A stretch of DNA of 64,000 bases from Oscillospiraceae bacterium (lineage in GTDB: Bacteria; Bacillota; Clostridia; Oscillospirales; Acutalibacteraceae), in NCBI GenBank assembly GCA_015065645.1, contig SVPW01000009.1, positions 1 to 64,000 of the forward strand. The letters are read 5' to 3'. This document shows, piece by piece, positions 58,724-64,000 of the stretch. Positions within the stretch are counted from its first letter, which is position 1. The number at the start of each line of letters is the position of its first letter. Under the pieces are notes generated by a model, which was given only the letters and a program-made list of their open reading frames with translations, did not search any database and had not been told where the DNA came from. Position numbers and translations under genes: made by a program.

Positions 58724-59903
58724 TTTCATTTTCCTCCACAGCGGTATGGGTTTCATTTGTTATGGGCGCACCGTATAACCGTAAGGTCTTTTTTGTAACC
58801 TCATCCCAGTTGTATTTACCGCAAATAAATTCTGCGGCATTTTGTTTGAATGATTTAACACATTTTTCATCGTCACAAAGCTGTTGCAGTTTTTTCTCAA
58901 GGTCATCCACATCGCCTTTTTTAAAGGTGATGCCGTAATCATCTGTAACAGAAGCACATTCATCAATATCGGAGGTTAAACAGCAGTTGCCGTAACTCAT
59001 AGCCTCCAAAAGACTTAACGGCATACCCTCAAGGTCACTTGGAAGTACATATATGTAAGCATTGCTGTAAAGCTCATCCAAAACCTGACCTTGTACAAAG
59101 CCTGTAAAGATAATTCTTTCATCATTTGCCGCTTTTTCACGAAGCAGCTTTTCATAGGAAGCAGTATCGGAAGAACCGCCCGCAATAACGAGCTTTTTAT
59201 CGGTATTTATTCTACCAAAAGCATCTATAAGATATTCAATTCCTTTTTCGGGAACAAGGCGACCCAAAAATAGGATATAAGAGTCTTTTTTAAGTGAATA
59301 AAGGTCTGTAATCATATCGGCAGGAATGATTTTTGCAGGTGTTACACCGTTTGGAATAAACACCGTTTCTCTGCCGTATTTTTCCATAAAATAATTATGC
59401 ACATTTTGGCTGAGAACAATTACTTCATCAGCAAAATGTGCAGCACATTTTTCACCGAAGCGAATATACCATGAAGCGAATTTTCCCCATTTGGCTCTTT
59501 GGTGATCAAGACCGTGTATTGTTGCGATACATTTTTTTCTAAAAAGTTTTGGCAGCCAAAGCATGGCACATGGACCTTCGGCATGATAATGAACAACATC
59601 ATATCTTCCAAAAGCAGCCTTAAAAGACGCTGAAAAAGAGGCGGTCATAGCGGCGAGCCCCTTTTTATCTAAAGTCCATACATTTTTAAGCCGAACACCC
59701 TCAAAGCTTTTAAGTTCGGCATTATCATAATCGGCACCGCTTACATGATGACCTTTACGGTTATAGCATGTGACTGTATGCCCGTGTGATACCATTCGTG
59801 TGGCAAGCTGTTCAACAACAATTTCAACACCGCCTTCTCTTGACGGTATTCTTTTGTGACCCAGCATTGCAATACGCAGTTTTTCCTTTTGCTTGGAAGG
59901 CAT
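58701..59903 (-). CDS. Glycosyltransferase family 4 (second sugar)
   Basis: This 400-residue GT-B enzyme starts KLRIAMLGHKRIPSREGGVE and has ATIHGLDHQRAKWGKF, LFLGRLVPEKGIEYLI, IFTGFVQGQVLDELY and PSDLEGMPLSLLEAMSYG. It shares its last base with the sugar transferase start, as is usual for the enzyme adding the second sugar after the initiating transferase. Rhamnose or galactose donors are common for relatives, but this is not shown. Confidence 0.88.
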   Translation of the reverse strand: MPSKQKEKLRIAMLGHKRIPSREGGVEIVVEQLATRMVSHGHTVTCYNRKGHHVSGADYDNAELKSFEGVRLKNVWTLDKKGLAAMTASFSASFKAAFGRYDVVHYHAEGPCAMLWLPKLFRKKCIATIHGLDHQRAKWGKFASWYIRFGEKCAAHFADEVIVLSQNVHNYFMEKYGRETVFIPNGVTPAKIIPADMITDLYSLKKDSYILFLGRLVPEKGIEYLIDAFGRINTDKKLVIAGGSSDTASYEKLLREKAANDERIIFTGFVQGQVLDELYSNAYIYVLPSDLEGMPLSLLEAMSYGNCCLTSDIDECASVTDDYGITFKKGDVDDLEKKLQQLCDDEKCVKSFKQNAAEFICGKYNWDEVTKKTLRLYGAPITNETHTAVEENENEGIAHK

Positions 59904-60601
59904 TATTCACCCTCCAAACCGCATACTGCACCGATTGTTTTAATTAAAATCTTCATATCGGTTTTAAAACTGCGTTCACGAATATATTTTAAATCAAGCT
60001 CAAGCCATTCATCAAATGAAAGGCTGTTTCTTTTTGGCTGAATTTGCCAATAGCAGGTAAGCCCCGGAGTAACCAACAGGCGGTTTAGCTGATAATCATT
60101 ATACATCTCAACCTCACGGGGAAGGGGAGGACGAGGTCCCACAAGACTCATATCTCCCTTTAAAACATTCCAAAGCTGGGGTAATTCATCAATACTTGCA
60201 CGGCGTATAATACGGCCAAAACGGGTTATTCTTGGGTCCTTCTTAATTTTAAAGGCAGGCCCCTCAACCTCATTTTTATCAAGCAGTTTATCAAGCATAC
60301 ACTCAGCATTGGGAATCATAGAACGGAATTTATAAAATTTAAATGTCTTTTTATTTTTTCCTATTCTTTTTTGAACATAAATAGGGGAAGCACCCGGACT
60401 ATCTATAACTATTATTAGAGAAATAATTAAAAACGGAACAATTAAAACGATTAATCCCAATAACGAAACAATAATATCTAAGCTACGCTTAAAAAAGCAG
60501 TATACTGTTTTTGGGTTTACGCAAATTTGGGGTAAAGCAATATTTTGGGAGGTATTTTCTATGTTTTTTTCAGTTTCTATGTATGTAGAATTACCGTTCA
60601 A
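59903..60601 (-). CDS. Initiating undecaprenyl-phosphate sugar transferase
   Basis: This protein of about 232 residues has one membrane segment (about 36-60, SLDIIVSLLGLIVLIV region). The conserved cytoplasmic domain has FYKFRSMIPN, RRASIDELPQLWNVL, GDMSLVGPRPPLP and TPGLTCYWQI. This bacterial sugar transferase family (WbaP/CpsE-like) starts repeat-unit synthesis by moving a sugar phosphate to undecaprenyl phosphate. TTG at 60601 with GGGAGG upstream is the best start. An ATG at 60634 would add eleven residues without a site. Confidence 0.9.
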   Translation of the reverse strand: MNGNSTYIETEKNIENTSQNIALPQICVNPKTVYCFFKRSLDIIVSLLGLIVLIVPFLIISLIIVIDSPGASPIYVQKRIGKNKKTFKFYKFRSMIPNAECMLDKLLDKNEVEGPAFKIKKDPRITRFGRIIRRASIDELPQLWNVLKGDMSLVGPRPPLPREVEMYNDYQLNRLLVTPGLTCYWQIQPKRNSLSFDEWLELDLKYIRERSFKTDMKILIKTIGAVCGLEGE

Positions 60602-60652
60602 TTTAATACCTCCCATAATTTTTTTATAATCCAAAAAAGGTTTTTATATTTA

Positions 60653-61633
60653 TTACTTTGCCGGGGTGTAAAGCAGATCTAATACCAATTTTCTGGTTGA
60701 ATCTTCATCGGGATAAAATTCAATAAATTTTTCTCCCATTTTCGATTTACCCTCAATATCGTGAATTTGTGAAAATTCATAGCTTGTAATCTTTTTAACT
60801 ATTTCCTGTAAGCGGTTAACAGAACGGTCAGAAATGATATAATCTGACATTTTTACCGAAGCTTCAACAATAAATTCGGCATCGTTTTCAATAAGCTCTT
60901 TGGTTTTTTCGTAAAGAGCCATAAGATACTGCTTTTGGCGCACCATACGGGTGCTGTTGGAGCTGTCATCAAGACCGTAGCGTGTACGCACATATTTTAG
61001 TGCATGTTCGCCGAAAAGTGTAACCGTTTCTCCCTTTTTAAGGGTATCGTCAATACCTGTAAAATCGTCCAGCACAGTAACCTCAACTCCGCCAACCATA
61101 TCGTTAAATACGGCTACGGAGTCAAGTGTAAATGAAATGTAATGGTCAATTTTTATTCCGTGAAGTATCCCTGAAACCGAATCAGCAACATTGCGGCAGC
61201 TTTCCTTATCACCGTTACCATAGGTATGGGCTAAAGCTATCTGTTTTGTAACAGTATCCACCTTTTGCCCTGCAAGACCTAAAATATTTACCTGCGCCAT
61301 AGTGTCACGGTTGATATGAATAGCCGAACACTTTTTTTCACTGTTATCAAGAACAAACAAAAGCAAAAAGTCAGCCTGTTTATCATTGTTATAAGAGCCC
61401 ACAAGTGAGGTACCCTCATACTTATCAAGACCTAATACCAAAAATGTTTCTACATTCTTTTTGGGTGAATACTCTTTGCCGTTGTACTCAATTGTAAAAT
61501 CATTAAAATCGGTATTCGAAAACTTTTTACTGTCTTCTTCACATGAACATAAGCTTGCAACGAGAGAAAAGATTAAACCTGCTGTAAGAAGATGCAGAAA
61601 AAGCCTTTTTATATTTCGTCGCAGTTGATGCAT
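60653..61633 (-). CDS. LytR-CpsA-Psr (LCP) ligase
   Basis: This 326-residue protein has a membrane anchor (about 12-30) and an outside LCP domain with FLVLGLDKYEG, SAIHINRDTMAQV, HALKYVRTRYGLDDSSNS and TRMVRQKQYL. LCP enzymes transfer lipid-linked polymers to peptidoglycan or a protein, so this is a likely attachment step for the capsule. A Cys in SLCSC of the anchor region could also act as a lipobox. The gene is next to the sortase-motif protein and the initiating transferase. Confidence 0.9.
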   Translation of the reverse strand: MHQLRRNIKRLFLHLLTAGLIFSLVASLCSCEEDSKKFSNTDFNDFTIEYNGKEYSPKKNVETFLVLGLDKYEGTSLVGSYNNDKQADFLLLFVLDNSEKKCSAIHINRDTMAQVNILGLAGQKVDTVTKQIALAHTYGNGDKESCRNVADSVSGILHGIKIDHYISFTLDSVAVFNDMVGGVEVTVLDDFTGIDDTLKKGETVTLFGEHALKYVRTRYGLDDSSNSTRMVRQKQYLMALYEKTKELIENDAEFIVEASVKMSDYIISDRSVNRLQEIVKKITSYEFSQIHDIEGKSKMGEKFIEFYPDEDSTRKLVLDLLYTPAK

Positions 61634-61644
61634 ATTAATTTACC

Positions 61645-62271
61645 TTATCGTGCGCTTACCTTTTTGCAAACAAAAGCAGCTCCTGCCACGCAAGCAAACA
61701 TTGCTACAACATAAAGAACAGTGCTTGCGTTGTCACCTGTCTGAGGAGAAGATGTCTTTGTTTTAACAACGATAGCGTAAACAGCATCGGAATCGGCAGT
61801 AAAGAGGAGGTGATCACCCTCAACACGGGCATTCGGAACCTTTTCCCAACCGTTATCGGTCTTGCGGATAAGTGCTTCAAAGCCGTTAACGGAATCAGGA
61901 TTTAAGGTGAGGTCAAAAGCACCGTGACCGTCATGATTTCCGCCGCAATCAGAGAAGCTTAAATCAAATAAATCACTAACGCCTAAATTATCGCCTGTAA
62001 GATCCTTTACAAGGTCAGAAGGAGTTTTTGCACCACTGATTTCACCGTAAGCATCCTCAATCTTTTTAACATCTTCCGGGGAAAGCTTATCACGATCGCC
62101 ATAGCCTGTGATAGTGGGTTTTGAGCTACAGTTTGCGTCACCCTTGTAATCAACTAATTCGGGGGTTTTGTTGTTGGAGGGGCTGGAAACAAATGCACCT
62201 GCTGCAAATGCGCTGAAGCTGAGGCTCAATGTGAGAACCAATACGATACAAATTGCTAATAATTTTTTCAT
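61645..62271 (-). CDS. Secreted protein with sortase-type C-terminus
   Basis: This protein of about 208 residues has a signal peptide (MKKLLAICIVLVLTLSLSFS, ending AFA-A), a middle part with GGNHDGHGAFDLTLNPDSV, and an end SPQTGDNAST plus a hydrophobic helix and basic KKVSAR tail. This is a sortase signal in which the first position is Ser instead of Leu (SPQTG). The protein is probably linked to the wall. No family is known to me for the body. The ATG at 62271 has AGGAAG 8 bases upstream. It sits inside the capsule regulatory block between cpsB and the LCP gene. Confidence 0.75.
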   Translation of the reverse strand: MKKLLAICIVLVLTLSLSFSAFAAGAFVSSPSNNKTPELVDYKGDANCSSKPTITGYGDRDKLSPEDVKKIEDAYGEISGAKTPSDLVKDLTGDNLGVSDLFDLSFSDCGGNHDGHGAFDLTLNPDSVNGFEALIRKTDNGWEKVPNARVEGDHLLFTADSDAVYAIVVKTKTSSPQTGDNASTVLYVVAMFACVAGAAFVCKKVSAR

Positions 62272-62313
62272 TTTCAATTCTTCCTTTCGGTAAAAATAAA
62301 ATTATATATTTGT

Positions 62314-63003
62314 TTATAAAAGCATGGAATAACCATACTCATTAACCTGATTTACAAAATCATAACCAAATTTATTTTCTATGATTTTAAATGCATTTCC
62401 TATTTCCGGTGGGCGGGAGGTGATGTTGTGGCAGTCAGAGCCTATAAAATGAATTTCCTGCCGTTCAAGCATTTTAAGCGCCTTTCTGCGTGTTAGCCAT
62501 TCATTGAAAAAGCTTGCATTGACCTGCATAAAAATTCCGCTTTCATAGAGCCTTTCAAAGGTATCGCTTTTTTGAAACTTCATATATCTTTCTATATGAG
62601 CAAGTATAATTTTTATTCCTTTAAGGCCTGATAGCTCAATAAGCTCTCTTACAGTATATTCACTCCACTTTGAAAAAGGCATTTCCAAAAGCAAAAGCTT
62701 GCTTTGCTGTATTTTAAGCTTTTGGAGATTTTCCATTCTGCTTATTCCTGCGTAATACTTAACCTCAGCTCCAAGAAGTATGTTTGGTGCACCGTCAAAA
62801 AGCTGTGGTTTTAGTTTTTCATAGGATGCTTGCCGTCTTTCAATAAAGCTTTCTGCCGATTCATCATTTGCAAAAAAGTGCGGTGTGGCAATTACGGTTT
62901 TAACACCCTGGCTTGAAAGCATTTGTAAAAGCGTGATACTTTCCTTAATGCTTTTACTTCCGTCATCAATTTCAGGAAGTATGTGGCTGTGCCAATCTAT
63001 CAT
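62314..63003 (-). CDS. cpsB: CpsB/CapC-type PHP tyrosine-protein phosphatase
   Basis: This 229-residue PHP-family metal enzyme has MIDWHSHILPEIDDG, VIATPHFF, LLLEMPFSKW, LAHIERYM and GSDCHN, which hold the metal-binding His and Asp residues. It removes phosphate from the tyrosine cluster of the CpsD kinase, so setting polymer length or export. It overlaps cpsD by four bases, the usual arrangement. Confidence 0.93.
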   Translation of the reverse strand: MIDWHSHILPEIDDGSKSIKESITLLQMLSSQGVKTVIATPHFFANDESAESFIERRQASYEKLKPQLFDGAPNILLGAEVKYYAGISRMENLQKLKIQQSKLLLLEMPFSKWSEYTVRELIELSGLKGIKIILAHIERYMKFQKSDTFERLYESGIFMQVNASFFNEWLTRRKALKMLERQEIHFIGSDCHNITSRPPEIGNAFKIIENKFGYDFVNQVNEYGYSMLL

Positions 63004-63755
63004 GCCTTTCTATCCTTTGAAGGGGTTTGATAATACTTATAATACTTATATTTCTTGTATTTTCCGTAAGAACCGTTACTGCTTTTAGCCTCATTCATAA
63101 CGCAACCAAGCACATTTACATTGGAAAGCTTTAATTGCCTGAAGCAATGCTCAAGCTCCTTCTTTTCGGTGTAATCCTCACGGATTACAACTATCATACC
63201 GCTTATAAGATTTGCGATTGAAAGTGCATCGGATACAATATTTACCGGTGGCAGGTCAATAATAATGTAATCAAATTTGTTTTTTAAGTCTTTAAGAATA
63301 GCCTCCATTCTTCTTGAACCCAAAAGCTCAGAAGGGTTGGGTGGTATACTTCCGGATGGGAGAATATACCAGTTGCTGATTATTGCAGATTGAAAATCAC
63401 CGATTTGTGCACCCTTACCCATAAGAAGATCTGTAAGACCGGGGGAGCTTTCAATCTCCATCTTTTTGGCAACGGAGGGAATTCTAAGGTCACCGTCTAT
63501 CAAAAGAACACGTTTGCCCTTTTCTGCTAAAACATAAGAAAGGTTTACAGCAGTGGTACTTTTACCTTCACCTCTCATAGAGCTGGTAACGCCGATAATG
63601 GGGCAAATATCATCTTCCGGTAAGGTGAATTCCAAGTTTGTTCTTAAAAGCTTGTATTGCTCGGTAGCGGTAAATTCAAGATTTGTATGCAGGGTTTTTT
63701 GGTGTTCACTGGTTGTGAAAAAAGATTTTTTGCGTTTTTTACTGATTAATCCCAT
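63000..63755 (-). CDS. cpsD: CpsD/CapB-type tyrosine autokinase
   Basis: This 251-residue BY-kinase has the Walker A SSMRGEGKST, Walker A' VLLIDGDLRIP and Walker B YIIIDLPPV. The C-terminus is rich in tyrosines (GKYKKYKYYKYYQ), which are its own phosphorylation sites. It pairs with CpsC and is reversed by CpsB. Near the N-terminus the phrase TNLEFT appears twice (HTNLEFTATEQYKLLRTNLEF), which looks like a small duplication of the membrane-adaptor contact region. Confidence 0.94.
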   Translation of the reverse strand: MGLISKKRKKSFFTTSEHQKTLHTNLEFTATEQYKLLRTNLEFTLPEDDICPIIGVTSSMRGEGKSTTAVNLSYVLAEKGKRVLLIDGDLRIPSVAKKMEIESSPGLTDLLMGKGAQIGDFQSAIISNWYILPSGSIPPNPSELLGSRRMEAILKDLKNKFDYIIIDLPPVNIVSDALSIANLISGMIVVIREDYTEKKELEHCFRQLKLSNVNVLGCVMNEAKSSNGSYGKYKKYKYYKYYQTPSKDRKA

Positions 63756-63775
63756 AATTTCTCACCGGCTTTCCG

Positions 63776-64000
63776 TCATTTGCGTGATTTACTGCTTTTT
63801 TGTGAGTAATATCCGTATTGCTTATTGCCTGAATTTAAAAGATCGGGTACCTTGGCAAGAATCGGATAATCGTAAGTTCTGAGAATATATTCATCATCGT
63901 GAATCGTATCGTCAAGCATTGCTGTTATTATAAGTACAATAGTAGAAAGAAGTACACCCAATACTAAGCCCACCGCAGTGTATTGCGTAATGCTGGGAGC
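63776..64000 (-). CDS. cpsC: CpsC-type chain-length adaptor, C-terminal part
   Basis: The sequence enters from the right edge. The visible residues start APSITQYTAVGLVLGV, continue through the final membrane helix LLSTIVLIITAMLDDTIHDD and end NKQYGYYSQKSSKSRK. Pro-rich lead, helix, then DDTI and a short cytoplasmic YPILAKVPD segment are the mark of the Wzz/CpsC end that activates the CpsD kinase. The N-terminal membrane helix and outside domain lie beyond the window. It ends 20 bp before cpsD. Confidence 0.88.
   Translation of the reverse strand, partial: APSITQYTAVGLVLGVLLSTIVLIITAMLDDTIHDDEYILRTYDYPILAKVPDLLNSGNKQYGYYSQKSSKSRK

Overview
The window looks like the chromosome of an anaerobic low-GC Firmicute of class Clostridia, most like a gut Oscillospirales/Ruminococcaceae-type bacterium. 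The evidence is an AT-rich sequence, AGGAGG-type ribosome binding sites with several TTG/GTG starts, SigA-type promoters (TTGACA-17-TATAAT), a SCIFF peptide with its radical SAM maturase, a small 2[4Fe-4S] ferredoxin, YaaT, Jag, and a Gram-positive CpsB/C/D-type capsule regulator set. No species can be named from the sequence alone.

Layout. 1-1.4 kb: probable remnant end of an integrated element, with recombinase-arm-like short repeats, a 23-bp direct repeat (one mismatch) bracketing a GIY-YIG protein gene, and the last codons of a gene cut by the left edge. 1.5-2.3 kb: a divergent XRE regulator / SLOG-like protein pair. 2.5-7.7 kb: one operon resembling the Gram-negative Arn/Wec lipid-linked aminosugar route (GT-C enzyme, sugar aminotransferase, N-acetyltransferase, ArnC-like transferase, two ArnE/F-like small transporters). 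8.3-10.8 kb: a large TPR protein with a TIR/DUF4062-like N-terminus. 10.9-14 kb (minus): ferredoxin, yaaT, holB, trpS. 14.2-19.7 kb: wall amidase, metY-metA (methionine via O-acetylhomoserine), D,D-carboxypeptidase. 19.8-26.5 kb: FAD/Rieske oxidoreductase, then rpmH-rnpA-yidD-yidC-jag, a small alarmone synthetase and prfC. 26.5-27.5 kb: a second, mirrored XRE/SLOG pair with two identical operator palindromes. 27.6-31.2 kb: small membrane proteins, a secreted nuclease, a thioesterase and an FAD oxidoreductase.

31.2-32.6 kb holds a retron: a near-consensus promoter, an msr-msd-like RNA closed by perfect 16-bp a1/a2 repeats, and a retron reverse transcriptase with the NAxxH and VTG motifs. No obvious effector gene lies beside it. 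It is followed by scfA/scfB (SCIFF system), a PLP decarboxylase-like protein, a DUF1624 membrane protein, tRNA-Ser(GGA) and strong hairpins.

37.7-64 kb (all minus) is an exopolysaccharide/capsule locus. Read in transcription order from the right edge: CpsC (partial), CpsD kinase, CpsB phosphatase, a sortase-type anchored protein, an LCP ligase, the initiating sugar transferase, three GT4 enzymes, an acyltransferase, a radical SAM protein, a pyruvyltransferase, a GT2, Wzy and LicD. Then come a 213-bp multi-hairpin element, a giant 2891-residue multidomain secreted protein, a Wzx flippase, a VanZ-like protein and a membrane-anchored tyrosine phosphatase. Together these would build, polymerise, export, decorate and attach a surface polysaccharide, with the giant protein as a likely surface adhesin or enzyme.

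The strongest candidates for something new are the apparently effectorless retron, the duplicated XRE/SLOG modules with matched operator geometry, the Arn-like aminosugar operon and the hairpin element at 49.66-49.87 kb.
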